DNA of 64,000 nucleotides from CAVSUZ01 sp963791885 (GCA_963791885.1 CAWBUL010000006.1:2542001-2606000); one strand, 5' to 3'; counted from the first letter of the stretch, positions 46,086 to 57,003 are shown. Notes: generated from the sequence alone by a model not told the origin. Program-made: numbers and translations.

Positions 46086-47986
46086 TTGGCCGTGAGGCGA
46101 CGCGACACTCTTCTTCTGGGACTTGGGGCGGTGCTCAGCGCGCCGTTCACCCGGGGCGCAATCGGTGCCGGCGCCGATCAAGCGGTGACCGTCAGCAATG
46201 GCCTGACCGTGCTGGGCAAACCCCAGCTTCCCGCGAATTTCCCCTACTTCCCCTATGTCAATCCCGAGGCGCCGAAGGGCGGCACGGTTACCCTTTCCGC
46301 CGTGGGCAGTTTCGACAGCTTCAATCCGTTCATCCTGCGCGGCACGGCCGGCGAGGGGATGGTGGGTCCATGGGTCATCCTGCCAGGAGGGTCCGAGGGG
46401 GCTCGACCATCGGCCATGTCTGGGAAAGCCTGCTCGTTCCCTCCGCCGACGAGATCGCCACCGGCTATTGTCATGTGTGCAGCACGGTCGAAACCCCCGC
46501 CGACGGCATGTGGGTGGCATTCAATCTGCGGCCGGAAGCGCGCTTCTCCGATGGCCATCCCCTGACGTCGGACGACGTGGTGTGGACCTTTCAGACGCTT
46601 CTGGCGAAAGGCAGGCCGAGCTTCCCGGTGCAGATGGCAGACGTGAAGGAGGTTGTCGCCGAGGGCCCCCACCGCGTGATCTACCGGCTGAAATCGAACA
46701 CGAACCGGGCGCTGCCGATGGTCCTGGGCGGGCTGCCGGTCCTGCCGAAGCACTGGTTTGGCGACCGGGCATTCGACGAACCGCTGCGCGACCCACCGAT
46801 CGGGTCAGGCCCGTACCGCATCACTGCGGCCTCGCTCGGGCGCAGCATCACCTATGAACTGGATCCGAACTGGTGGGCGAAGGATCTACCGACTGCACGC
46901 GGCACCAACAATTTCGGCACCGTCTATGTGGAGTACTACCGGGAAACTTCCGTCGCGATGGAAGCCTTCAAGGCGGGGCAAGTCGATCTTCGGTCGGAGA
47001 ACATCGCCAAGCGCTGGGCTACCGATTACGACTTCCCGGCGGTGAAACAAGGTTTGGTGATCAAGCAAGACATCCGCCATCATCTGCCCACGGGCATGCA
47101 GGGCTGGTCGATGAACGCCCGACGTCCGATGTTCCAGGATGTACGCATCCGCCAGGCGATCGCCTGGGCTTACGATTTTGAGTGGGCCAATAAGAACCTA
47201 TTCTACAATCAATACACGCGCTCGACCAGTTACTTCAGCAACAGCGATCTCGCATCCTCGGGCCTGCCGGGCGACGATGAACTCAAGCTGCTCGAACCGT
47301 TCCGCGCCCAATTGCCGCCCGAACTTTTCACCCAGCCCTTCACGCTTCCGGTCACTGACGGTTCGGGCAACGACCGCAGGCAGTTGATGACCTCGTTCAA
47401 GCTGATGGAAAGCGCAGGATGGTCTGTGAAGAACATGCGCATGGTGAATGCGCAGGGCGAACAGATGCGTTTCACCATTCTGCTTCCCGACCCGTCCTAT
47501 GAGCGGCTTTCGTTGCCGTATGCCGAAACCCTGAAGCACCTCGGCATTGCCGTGGATGTTCGCACGGTCGATCCGGCGCAATACCAGCATCTGGCCGACG
47601 ACTTCGATGTGGACATGACGCTGTGGATCTACGCCCAGGGCGACGTGCCGGGAAACGAGCTGAACGATTACTGGTCCTGCGCCGCCGCCAAGCTCACCGG
47701 CAGCATGAACCTGCCCGGCATCTGCAACCCCGTGGTAGATGCGTTGATCCAGAAAGTTGTCACCGCGCCCGACCGGCTTACGCTGCGGACCGCGGCGCGT
47801 GCGCTCGATCGCGTACTGCTCTGGGGATGGTGGATGGTACCGGGCTGGAGCAGCAACACATTCCATATCGCCGAGTGGAATCGCTTCGGCTTTCCGAACA
47901 AGCCAATCCGGGAGGGCGTGAATTTCGACTGTTGGTGGGTGGATGCCGCGCTCGCCGCCAAGACCGATGCAGCACGCAGGGCATAA
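46086..47986 (+). pseudogene. yejA: YejA-type peptide ABC transporter binding protein, frameshifted
   Basis: From TTG at 46086 (6 bases after GGAGG) or GTG at 46092 the frame encodes a signal sequence (RRRDTLLLGLGAVLSAPFTR), then GLTVLGKPQLPANFPYFPYV, APKGGTVTLSAVGSFDSFNP, and loses sense near 46395 inside a G-run. The other frame continues from GGSTIGHVWESL to 47986 with VWTFQTLLAKG, GLPVLPKHWFGDRAFDEPL, MNARRPMFQDVRIRQAIAWA and ending MVPGWSSNTFHIAEW. Total length (about 630 residues) and order fit the YejA branch of the dipeptide-binding SBP_bac_5 family. A one-base indel at the G-run restores the gene, so this is a candidate assembly error. Confidence 0.8.
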
Positions 47987-48046
47987 CGCTGGGCGAGAGC
48001 GGGATGGCTTCGCTTCAGCTCACCCACCCCGCTCTCGCGCTTTGTC

Positions 48047-48367
48047 CGAGAGCGTGATTCAGACCTCCGACGATTCCGCCTCCGGTCATCACGCGCCGTC
48101 TGAGAGCGTGATTCAGACCTCCGGCGATTCCGCCTCCGGTCATCACGCGCCGTCTGAGAGCGTGATTCAGACCTCCGGCGATCTCGCCTCCGGTCATCAC
48201 GCGCCGTCTGAGAGCGTGATTCAGACCTCCGGCGATCTTGCCTCCGGTCATCACGCGCCGTCTGAGAGCGTGATTCAGACCTCCGGCGATTCCGCCTCCG
48301 GTCATCACGCGCCGTCTGAGAGCGTGATTCAGACCTCCGGCGATCTCGCCTCCGGTCATCACGCTCT
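48047..48367. repeat. Six tandem copies of a 54-bp palindromic (REP-like) element
   Basis: The unit begins at 48050, 48104, 48158, 48212, 48266 and 48320 with GAGCGTGATTCAGACCTCCG and closes with CTCCGGTCATCACGC. GCGTGAT at the start pairs with ATCACGC at the end, so each unit is an interrupted palindrome; the last copy ends ATCACGCTC, a fuller match to GAGCGTGAT. Copies differ by a few bases (e.g. GATTCC versus GATCTC in the centre, GACGATT in the first). The array fills the gap between yejA and yejB. Because the period is 54, a frame stays open through it on both strands, but this is not a gene. Confidence 0.9.
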
Positions 48368-48382
48368 AGGCCGTCCGAGCCA

Positions 48383-49450
48383 ATGACCGGCTATCTCATC
48401 CGCCGCCTTCTGCTGGTTATCCCGACCCTGTTCGGCATCATCGCTATCAACTTCGTGGTGGTGCAGTTCGCGCCTGGCGGTCCTGTGGAGCAGGTGGTGG
48501 CGCAATTGCGGGGGAGGGCGGAGATCGGGGCGCTGTCGGGGCAGACCTCCGATATCGGTGCCCAGGGCAGCTATCGGGGCGCCAGCGGCATCGATCCGCA
48601 TGTCTTGGCCAATATCCGCAAAATGTTCGGCTTCGACAAACCGCCACTGACCCGCTTCATGGACATGGTTTGGGGGTATTTGCGCTTCGATTTCGGCCGC
48701 AGCTTTTTCCGTGGGCAGACCGTGCTTCAGTTGATCGCGAGCCACCTGCCGGTTTCGATTTCGCTCGGGCTTTGGTCCACGCTGATCATCTACACGGTGT
48801 CGATCCCGCTCGGCATTCGCAAGGCGGTGTGGGACGGCAGCCGCTTCGACGTGGCGACGTCAGCGATCGTGCTGATCGGCTATGCCGTCCCCAGCTTCCT
48901 TTTTGCCATCCTGCTGGTCGTGCTGTTCGCCGGCGGCAGCTATCTGCATTGGTTTCCCTTGCGGGGTCTGGTCAGCCAGAATGCCGGGTCGTTGCCCTGG
49001 CCCGCGCTGATCGCGGACTATGTCTGGCACATGGTGCTGCCCATCACGGCCGTGGTGGCGGGCGGATTCGCCAGCCTGACCATGCTGACCAAGAACTGCT
49101 TCCTCGAGGAAATCCGCAAGCAATATACGGTCACCGCACGCGCAAAGGGCGCCAGCGAACGGCGAGTGCTGTATGGCCACGTGTTCCGCAACGCCATGCT
49201 GCTGATCGTTGCCGGCTTCCCACAGGCCTTCATCGCGATCCTGTTCACCAGCGCGTTGCTGGTGGAGATCGTCTTCTCGCTGGATGGGCTGGGCCAGCTT
49301 GGCTTCCAGGCAGCCATCCAGCGCGATTACCCGGTCATGTTCGGCACCCTGTATATCTTCACGCTGCTCGGGCTCCTGATGCAGATCGTCGGCGATCTGC
49401 TGTATACGGTGGTCGATCCCCGCATCGACTTCGAAGCCCGGTCAGGATGA
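48383..49450 (+). CDS. yejB: Peptide ABC transporter permease, YejB type
   Basis: A 355-residue permease. MTGYLIRRLLLVIPTLFGII is the first helix, RKMFGFDKPPLTRFMDMVWG a periplasmic part conserved in YejB, and ARAKGASERRVLYGHVFRNA the EAA loop, followed by TSALLVEIVFSLDGLGQLGF. It starts 16 bases after the repeat array and overlaps yejE by ATGA. With yejA, yejE and yejF it forms an oligopeptide-class importer, which in enterobacteria takes up microcin C-like peptides. Confidence 0.93.
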   Translation: MTGYLIRRLLLVIPTLFGIIAINFVVVQFAPGGPVEQVVAQLRGRAEIGALSGQTSDIGAQGSYRGASGIDPHVLANIRKMFGFDKPPLTRFMDMVWGYLRFDFGRSFFRGQTVLQLIASHLPVSISLGLWSTLIIYTVSIPLGIRKAVWDGSRFDVATSAIVLIGYAVPSFLFAILLVVLFAGGSYLHWFPLRGLVSQNAGSLPWPALIADYVWHMVLPITAVVAGGFASLTMLTKNCFLEEIRKQYTVTARAKGASERRVLYGHVFRNAMLLIVAGFPQAFIAILFTSALLVEIVFSLDGLGQLGFQAAIQRDYPVMFGTLYIFTLLGLLMQIVGDLLYTVVDPRIDFEARSG

Positions 49451-50475
49451 GGCTCTCGCCTGTCACGCGCCGACGTCTCGCGATATTTCGGGAGCATCGG
49501 CGGGGGTACGCTTCGTTTTGGATCTTCCTGGTCCTGTTCGTCATCAGCCTGTTTGCCGAGTTCATCGCGAACGACCGGCCGCTGCTGGTGCACTATGACG
49601 GCAGGTTCTATGTGCCCGTCCTGCACAACTATCCGGAAACGACCTTCGGGTCGGACTTCCTGCCCACCGAGACCGACTATACCGACCCCGATGTCGCACG
49701 TTCCATCCACGCCCATGGCTGGATGATCTGGCCGCCTATCCCGTATCACTACGATACGATCGTGAAGAACCTGCCGAGCCCGGCCCCAACTCCGCCTTCC
49801 TGGCGGAACTGGCTGGGCACGGACGACCTGGGACGGGATGTGCTGGCGCGCGTGATCTACGGATTTCGCATCTCGGTGCTGTTCGGCTTCGTGCTGACCG
49901 TGTTCTCCAGCCTGGTGGGCGTGTTTGCCGGCGCGCTGCAGGGATTCTACGGCGGGTTGACCGATCTGCTGTTCCAGCGCTTCACCGAGGTCTGGAACGG
50001 CATGCCGCAGCTCTATCTGCTGATCATCCTCGGCAGCATCATCACGCCCGGATTCTGGGTGCTACTGATTTTCCTGCTGCTGTTCTCCTGGATGAATCTC
50101 ACAGGCGTTGTGCGGGCGGAATTCCTGCGCGGGCGAAACCTCGAATACGTGCGGGCCGCGCGCGCCCTGGGCGTGAGCGATGGCATGGTGATGTGGCGGC
50201 ATATCCTTCCGAACGCGATGGTCGCCACCCTGACCTATCTCCCGTTCATTCTGTCGGGATCCGTCACGATCCTCGCCAGCCTGGATTTCCTCGGCTTCGG
50301 CCTGCCGCCGGGTTCGCCGTCCCTTGGCGAACTCGTTTCGGAGGGCAAGGACAACTTGCAAGCGCCCTGGCTGGGCTTCACCGCCTTCTTCGTGCTGGGA
50401 GGCTTGCTGTCCTTGCTGATCTTCATCGGCGAGGCGGTGCGTGATTCGTTCGATCCCCGGCGGCTCACGACATGA
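49447..50475 (+). CDS. yejE: Peptide ABC transporter permease, YejE type
   Basis: A 342-residue permease with YASFWIFLVLFVISLFAEFI, the YejE-specific long periplasmic loop (RFYVPVLHNYPETTFGSDFL; HAHGWMIWPPIPYHYDTI), LGTDDLGRDVLARVIYGFRI, and the EAA loop AARALGVSDGMVMWRHILPN. The ATG at 49447 overlaps the yejB stop (ATGA) and its stop overlaps the yejF start (ATGA at 50472). Confidence 0.94.
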   Translation: MRLSPVTRRRLAIFREHRRGYASFWIFLVLFVISLFAEFIANDRPLLVHYDGRFYVPVLHNYPETTFGSDFLPTETDYTDPDVARSIHAHGWMIWPPIPYHYDTIVKNLPSPAPTPPSWRNWLGTDDLGRDVLARVIYGFRISVLFGFVLTVFSSLVGVFAGALQGFYGGLTDLLFQRFTEVWNGMPQLYLLIILGSIITPGFWVLLIFLLLFSWMNLTGVVRAEFLRGRNLEYVRAARALGVSDGMVMWRHILPNAMVATLTYLPFILSGSVTILASLDFLGFGLPPGSPSLGELVSEGKDNLQAPWLGFTAFFVLGGLLSLLIFIGEAVRDSFDPRRLTT

Positions 50476-52120
50476 ACGAGGAGAACAGCGCGAGCGAGAA
50501 GCTGCTGGACGTCGAAAACCTCTCGGTCGCGTTCGGCACCGAGCGCGTCGTGGACGGTGTATCCTTCAGCGTGGACCGCGGCGAAACACTCGCGCTGGTT
50601 GGGGAGAGCGGGTCCGGCAAATCGCTGACCGCACTTTCGATCCTGCAGTTGCTGCCGCATGGGGCGTCCAACCCGACGGGGCGGATCATGCTTGCGGGGG
50701 AAAGCATCATCGGTGCCCGCGAGGTGACGCTGCATCGCGCTCGCGGTGAATTGGCGGGCATGGTGTTCCAGGAGCCGATGACCAGCCTCAATCCGTTGCA
50801 CCGGATCGGCCGCCAAGTGGCGGAAGCCGGTACTGCTGCATCGGCGGATGTCGGCCACCGCGCTGGAGAAGCGGGTGGTTGATTTGCTGGATCAGGCCGG
50901 TTTCCCCGACGCAGTCCAGCGGATGGGAGCATTCCCGCACCAGCTGTCCGGCGGACAACGCCAGCGCGTCATGATCGCCACGGCACTGGCGAATGATCCG
51001 GCGTTGCTGATCGCGGACGAACCGACGACGGCGCTGGATGTAACGATCCAGGCGCAGATCCTGGAACTGCTCGCGGAACAGAAACGCCGGCGCCGCCTCG
51101 CGCTGCTGCTGATCACCCATGATTTGCAGATCGTACGCCGCTACGCCGATCGGGTCTGCGTGATGCGGGAGGGCAAGATCGTGGAGGCTGGTCGCGCGGC
51201 GGCGATCTTCGGCGCGCCGGCGCATCCTTATACGCGCATGCTGATCGCCGCGGTGCCGAAAGGGAAACCAGCACCTATTCCGGCAAATGCTCCGCCGCTG
51301 GCGTGCGCACGCGATGTGCACGTGCATTTCGCCATTCGCCGTGGCGTGTTGCGACGGGTTGTCGGTGCGGTCCGCGCTGTCAACGGCGTGTCGGTCACGG
51401 TGCATGAAGGCGAAACCGTCGGACTTGTTGGCGAGTTCAGGCTCCGGCAAAACCACGATGGGGTTTGCCATGGTCGGTCTGACCCGGTCGGAAGGGCAGA
51501 TCACATTCGAAGGACACGACCTTTCGCGTTTGTCGAAGCGGCAAATCCGCACCTTGCGGGGAGATATGCAGGTCGTCTTCCAGGATCCGTTCGGCAGCCT
51601 CTCGCCCCGCATGACCGTGGGGGACATCGTGGCCGAGGGATTGCGAGTCCACGAACCTCAGCTCAGCCGGGCAGAGCGCGAACGCCAGGTCGCGGCGGAG
51701 TTGGAGGAGGTTGGAATTCCTGCCTCCGCCATGGATCGTTACCCGCACGAGTTCAGCGGTGGACAGCGGCAGCGCATCGCCATCGCTCGTGCCATGGTGC
51801 TGAAGCCCAACTTCGTCGTCCTGGACGAACCGACCAGCGCGTTGGACATGTCCGTGCAGGCGCAAATCGTGGAGCTGCTTCGCCGGCTGCAGCGGGACCA
51901 CGATCTGGCCTATCTGTTCATAAGCCACGATCTGAAGGTCGTGCGCGCGCTCGCCCATCGGGTTGTGGTTCTGTGCGGCGGGGCCGTCGTCGAGGAGGGG
52001 GACACCGAAGCGATCTTCTTAAAGCCGCGCGAAAACTATACGCGCGCACTGATCAGTGCGGCGTTCGCCAAGGAAGCGGCGAAGGAGAAGGATCAGCAAT
52101 GGCAAGCGATACCGGGCTGA
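50472..52120 (+). pseudogene. yejF: Peptide ABC transporter ATPase YejF with two frameshifts
   Basis: YejF has two ATPase domains. Domain 1 starts normally (Walker A GESGSGKS, Q-loop VFQEPMTSLNPLHRIG) but the frame is lost near 50830 and resumes in another frame at VLLHRRMSATALEKRVVDLL, with LSGGQRQRV and LLIADEPTTALD. Domain 2 is broken at about 51432, where one extra T in the Walker A turns GESGSGKTT into GEFRLRQ; the correct frame continues with VVFQDPFGSLSPRMTVGD, FSGGQRQRIAIARAM and VVLDEPTSALDMSVQ to 52120. Two single-base indels would restore the full ~550-residue protein. As read, neither domain would be complete. Confidence 0.85.
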
Positions 52121-53334
52121 GCTTTCGCCCGGCGGAGCAGCGTGTCGGCCCCGAGGCATGGAATGCGCTTTGGGGGGCCGTGGTCGGATACGCCATGGAT
52201 GGCTTCGACCTGCTGATTCTCGGCTTCATGCTACGCGCGATCGGCGCCAGCCTGCATCTCGGTCCGGCGCAGGCGGGCAGCCTGGTCACCGCCACGCTTG
52301 CCGGGGCGGTGGTTGGCGGCATCGTCTTTGGCATGCTAGCGGACCGCCTCGGCCGCGTCCGCGTCCTGACCTGGTCCATCCTGCTCTTTGCCGTCTTCAC
52401 CGGCCTTTGCGCGGTGGCGCAGAGCTATGGCGAACTGGTTGCGTTCCGAACTGTCGCCGGGCTTGGCTTGGGCGGGGAGTTCGGCATCGGCATGGCCTTG
52501 GTCGCCGAAGCATGGCCGGCAGCGTTGCGGGCGCGCGTGTCATCCTATGTCGGCCTGGGTTGGCAGGCGGGCGTGCTGCTGGCGGCATTGGTCACACCAT
52601 GGCTGCTGCCAACGATCGGCTGGCGGGGCATGTTCGCGGTTGGCGTTGTGCCGGCGCTCGCCGCGTTCCTGATCCGCCGCAGCCTTGCCGAGCCGGCGCT
52701 GTTTCTCAGCAGTCGTGGCGAACGCCCGCCTGGATCATCCTTGCGCCTGTTGGTCGCCGACGCACAAACGACGCGCATCAGTCTGGGCATGGTCATGCTC
52801 TGCTCGGTGCAGAATTTCGGCTATTACGGCGTGATGATCTGGCTGCCGAACTATCTGTCGGCGCGGTTTGGCTTCGGCCTGACGCAAACTGCGGCGTGGA
52901 CCGTGGTGACGATCCTTGGGATGGCGGTGGGTATCTTCGTTTTCGGCGATGTGGCGGATCGTGTGGGACGGCGGCCGGCGTTCCTGGGCTGGATGCTGGG
53001 CGCGGCCATCATGGTGGTGGTGTATTCGCGCCTCACCAGCGCGGGCGCGCTGCTGATCGGTGGCGCGGTCATGGGCTTTTTCGTCAACGGCATGCTGGGC
53101 GGCTATGGCGCGCTGATGAGCGAGCTGTATCCGACGGCGGCTCGGGCGACGGCGCAGAACGTGCTGTTCAACATCGGCCGCGGTGTCGGCGGGTTCGGCC
53201 CGGTGGTCGTGGGACTGATTGCGGCGTCACTCGGGTTTGGTACGGCGATCGCGCTGCTGGCGGTGCTGTACGTCGCCGATATGGTCGTGATGGCGCTGCT
53301 GATCCCGGAGCGCCGTGGCGCCGTTTTGGCCTAA
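52099..53334 (+). CDS. MFS transporter, aromatic acid:H+ symporter-like
   Basis: A 411-residue 12-helix MFS protein. GYAMDGFDLLILGFMLRAIG in helix 1 carries the D-G-x-D motif of aromatic-acid:H+ symporters (also seen in sialate/MHS members), GMLADRLGRVRVL is the loop 2-3 motif, and GLGLGGEFGIGMALVAEAWP helix 4-5. The second half has FGDVADRVGRRPAF and SELYPTAARATAQNVLFNIG. The ATG at 52099 overlaps the end of yejF by 22 bases. Substrate unknown. Confidence 0.88.
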   Translation: MASDTGLSFRPAEQRVGPEAWNALWGAVVGYAMDGFDLLILGFMLRAIGASLHLGPAQAGSLVTATLAGAVVGGIVFGMLADRLGRVRVLTWSILLFAVFTGLCAVAQSYGELVAFRTVAGLGLGGEFGIGMALVAEAWPAALRARVSSYVGLGWQAGVLLAALVTPWLLPTIGWRGMFAVGVVPALAAFLIRRSLAEPALFLSSRGERPPGSSLRLLVADAQTTRISLGMVMLCSVQNFGYYGVMIWLPNYLSARFGFGLTQTAAWTVVTILGMAVGIFVFGDVADRVGRRPAFLGWMLGAAIMVVVYSRLTSAGALLIGGAVMGFFVNGMLGGYGALMSELYPTAARATAQNVLFNIGRGVGGFGPVVVGLIAASLGFGTAIALLAVLYVADMVVMALLIPERRGAVLA

Positions 53335-55641
53335 CCCTTGGCGTAGGGATTATCGGGCGCGAACGGTCCTGCGGTGATCACCACCTCCTGGATCGTGCCA
53401 CTATAGCGGAACGCACCACGCCGCTGTTTCAGCTCCCAACTCACCGGACCGCGCCGGTCGAGGCCGATATCCAGCCCTTCGCGGAAACCGGCAAGCAAGG
53501 TCGGACTCAGCTCGTCCCACGCGCCGGCGTGACCGTCCACGACCATCCGGCCGCGGCCCTTCCGCCCGCCGGTCGCCTCGTATTCCAGCGCGATCGTCCG
53601 CGCCCCATCGGGGACTGCCGGACCGCGCAGCGTATGGAATTCGGCGAAGCCGTTGTAGAACAGAAGCGCCTCACCGCCTTCGACATAGGCAACCATGCCG
53701 CCGGCCACATCGCCAATGGCGAACAGCACGCCTTCCCGCCCGGCGCGATGGTCCAGCTGCACGGCGATACTGAACGACCGGTCGCCGATCAGCGGTAGGA
53801 TCTGCCCGATATGCACGCTTTGTCCGCCCGGCAGAAAGCGACGCGTTGCGCTCGCCGGCGGTCGAGCATGCGGGGGACGTTCATTGAATTTCTAAATCGG
53901 CGTGCGGCCATCCAGCGGATACACCAGATTGCTCCAGGCCGCGTCATCGAACGCGCTGGTCAATTCGCGCAGTCTATCCGGATAATCCTTCGCCAGATCG
54001 ACGCTTTCCGAGAAATCGTCGCTGTGCCGGTGCAGCGTCCAGTTGGCGAAATCGATCTTCTGCCCTTTCACCTGCAACGACACGGCCACCCATCCATCAC
54101 GGTAATAGGCACGGTTGGCCCAACATTCGTAATACTGTTCGTGCCGGGGCGGTGGTGCGTTGGGGTTTCGTAGCACGGGCGCGAAGCTCGCCCCCTGCAT
54201 CGGTTGCGCCTTCATCCCGTGTGACGTTTCGAGCGGCGTCACGCCGCATAGATCCAGCACGGTCGGCATCACATCCGTCACGTGCCCGAACTGCGTGCGG
54301 ATCGCGCCCGCATCTTTCAGTTTCGCCGGCCAGGACAGGATGAAGCTGACGCGCCGCCCACCGCCGCCGGTATAGGTTTTGTAGGACGGGAAGGGCGCGT
54401 TGGAGACCTGTGCCCAGCCCATCGGATACAGCGCGGTCGCGCGATCCGTGCCGACCCAGTCCGTCCGCTCGACATTCAGCTCGGTCGGCAGCGGCGGCAG
54501 CCCGGCGAAGCGGCGGTTGAAATTGACCGCGCCTTCCGGTCCCCCGGAGCTGGTGCCGCCATTGTCCGAGGTGAACACGAAGACCGTGTTGTCCAACTCC
54601 CCGAGCGCTTGCAGCCGTGCCACCAGCCGCCCGATATTCTGATCGACGCAATCCAGCATCGCCGCATAGGTTTCCATCTGTCGCGCGAACAGCGCGCGGT
54701 GATCGGCCGGCACATCTTCCCACGCCGGTACGTCCGGATCGCGCGGCGCCAGCCTCGCGTCCGCCGGAATGATCCCCAGCTGCTTCTGACGTGCGAAGCG
54801 CCGCGCCCGCACCACGTCCCAGCCTTCGTCGTAGCGGCCGCGATACTTCGCCAGATCATCTGGTTTCGCCTGCAACGGGCTGTGTACTGCGTTGTTGGCA
54901 ACGTACAGAAGGAATGGCTGGGTGGCGTCGTGGTTACGAATATCGGTGATGAAGCCGAGCGCTTTGTCCATCCAATCGTCCGTCGCGTAGTACCCTTCGG
55001 GATATTCGTCGATCGGCGCGACGCTGTTGTTCACTTGGATGCGCGCCGGTTGGAAGAAGCTCGTCTCGCCATCCAGGAATCCGTAGAAGCGGTCGAAGCC
55101 TCGGAAGGTTGGCCATGTATCGTTGGGCACTGCTCCGTTCGGAGAGTTGTGCCACTTGCCCACCATCGCCGTCGCATAGCCGGAAGCGCGCAGCGTCTCG
55201 GCGATCGTGGGCGTATCCAGCGGCATGCGTCCCGAATAGCCGGGATAGCCGGGATCATTGTTCACCAGCCATCCTGTCGAAACCGAATGCGCGTTGCGTC
55301 CTGTCAGCAGCGCCGCGCGCGCCGGGGAGCAGATCGGGTGCGTCGTGTAGTGATTGAACCGGATGCCGCGTGAGGCCAGGGCGTCGATATGCGGTGTTTC
55401 GATTTCCGATCCGTAGCAGTCTGATGTCCGCCCAGCCGAGATCGTCCATCAGCACGATCACCACATTCGGTGAACCGGGGGCCGCGCGCTTCGGGACCAT
55501 CCAATGTGGCGTCGATTCTTCCCGCGTGCGCCCGATCTTGCCCGGAAAATCCTTGTAGGTTCTGCTGTCCGACACTGCGTTTCCGTCCCATGCCGGTTTA
55601 TCCGGCGCGTCAAGATTGCGCTGCCTGTTGATCCCCGGCAA
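53331..55641 (-). pseudogene. Arylsulfatase, broken by a frameshift and an in-frame TAG
   Basis: The N-terminus (from 55641) has PDKPAWDGNAVSDSRTYKDF and the metal site NVVIVLMDDLGWAD. At about 55425 the frame shifts; the next frame has YGSEIETPHIDALASRGIRF and the formylglycine motif CSPARAALLTGR, then GKWHNSPNGAVPNDTWPTFR and FTSDNGG. A TAG at 53892-53894 follows LVYPLDGRTPI, yet the same frame continues without other stops (KFNERPPHARPP, FLPGGQSVHIGQILPLIGDR) to 53331, a normal arylsulfatase C-terminal domain; CAG to TAG would explain it. It ends 4 bases into the end of the convergent MFS gene. The substrate would be a sulfate ester; no sulfatase-maturing enzyme is in the window. Confidence 0.82.
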
Positions 55642-55740
55642 GGCCGCCGTCTTGTATTATGCGGCTTGACAGGATCGGACGAGCCGCCACTCTGAGATTA
55701 TATCGGCACCTGCAAATAACAGCCGGTCGGGGGAAACGGC

Positions 55741-57003
55741 GTGCAGAAGCCCACTGATGGGTTGAATTGGCAAATAAATGCCGGAAGCCTCCGTCTGGCG
55801 GGCCTCATGCCCTTCGTCATCAGTGCTCTCGGGGGATTCCTGTTCGGCTATGACAATGGCGGGATCGCGGGTTCGCTGCTGTTCATCCGGCACGATTTCG
55901 CGCTGAGTGGATTCGCCACCGGGGTCGTCGTCAGTTCGCTCATTCTGGGTGCGTTCCTGGCTGCGGGAATTGCCGGCAAGCTGACCGACATTTACGGGCC
56001 GCGCAGGCTGCTGATGGCGGCGGGTTTCATCCTGACGGCCGGATCACTGCTGGCCGCTCTCTCCGTCAACGTCGCGATGCTGATCATAGCCCGAATCATC
56101 ATCGGCATGGGGACAGGGACCGCGACGGTTCAGGTGCCGCTCTATCTTTCGGAAATGGCGCCAACCAGGATCCGGGGCGCGCTGACCTCGCTGTTTCAGA
56201 TCATGCTCTCCAGCGGCATCCTTGCCGCATTCCTCGTCAGCTACGCGCTGGCCCAGTCGGGCGCATGGCGCATCATGCTCGGTGTCGCCGCCCTGCCATC
56301 CTTCGTGATGCTGGTCGGCATGTGGCTGCAGCCGGAATCGCTGCGTTGGCTGTGCCGCCGGGGATTGGTGGCGGAAGCGCGTGCAGTGCTTCTTCGGAGC
56401 CGCCCTGCGGAGGAAGTGGACCGGGAAATCTGCGACATGCAGCGCGCCGGCGCCCTGCCGGATGCGCCGCTGCATCGCCTGCTTCAGGATAAGCGCACCC
56501 GCCGCGGCATGATCATCGCGACCGTCCTGGCCGTGTTGAACGACCTGACCGGCATTACCGCGGTCAATTACTATGCGCCGACGATATTCCGGGCTGCCGG
56601 CCTCGGCGCTGCCAATGCAATCCTCATAGCCGTCGGGCTGCAGGTCATGACCGTCGCCTGTACGGTCATTGCCTCCCTGATTGTCGATGCCCTCGGGCGG
56701 CGCACGCTTCTGCTCAGCGGCTCGTTGACGATGGCGCTGGCGATGGGGCCGCTGCCCTGGGTCGTGGTGCCGGAGTTGCTGCCGCTGAAAGCGCGCGGCC
56801 GCGGCATGGGAGTCGCGACCACCGTCAACTGAATCGGTTTTTATATGATCGTGCTGCTCTTTCCGATGCTGCTCGATCTGGGTCCTTCGCCGGTGTTTGC
56901 GTTCTTTGTCGTGACGAATGCCGCGGGCTTTGCGTTCGCTTTCGCTACGCTTCGTGAGACGTCGCGCATTTCACTGGAGCAGCTCGAACTCGGGCCGCAT
57001 TGA
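55741..57003 (+). pseudogene. Sugar-porter MFS gene with an in-frame TGA
   Basis: The frame from 55741 encodes a sugar porter: SALGGFLFGYDNGGIAGSLL in helix 1, GKLTDIYGPRRLL, RIIIGMGTGTATVQVPLYLS and PTRIRGALTSLFQIM. It lacks the roughly 30-residue stretch with helix 7 features at normal strength but has VLNDLTGITAVNYYAPTIF. At 56830-56832 a TGA falls where ATTVNW is expected (TGG to TGA), and the same frame continues IGFYMIVLLFPMLLDLG to a stop at 57001-57003, supplying the last two helices. The total is shorter than usual (about 420 versus 450-480 residues). Loss of the last helices should inactivate it. Confidence 0.78.

Noticed and set aside
48047..48367. CRISPR array
   Set aside because: The repeats are contiguous 54-bp units with no variable spacers, are internally palindromic, and no cas genes are present.
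47943..48386. Protein-coding frame with an 18-residue repeat across the 54-bp array
   Set aside because: The frame is open only because the period is a multiple of three; it lies out of frame with yejA, lacks a start signal and is also open on the other strand.
56830..56832. Selenocysteine or TGA-as-Trp recoding
   Set aside because: The position matches a Trp in sugar porters, no SECIS-like hairpin is evident just downstream, and many intact genes in the window end with TGA.
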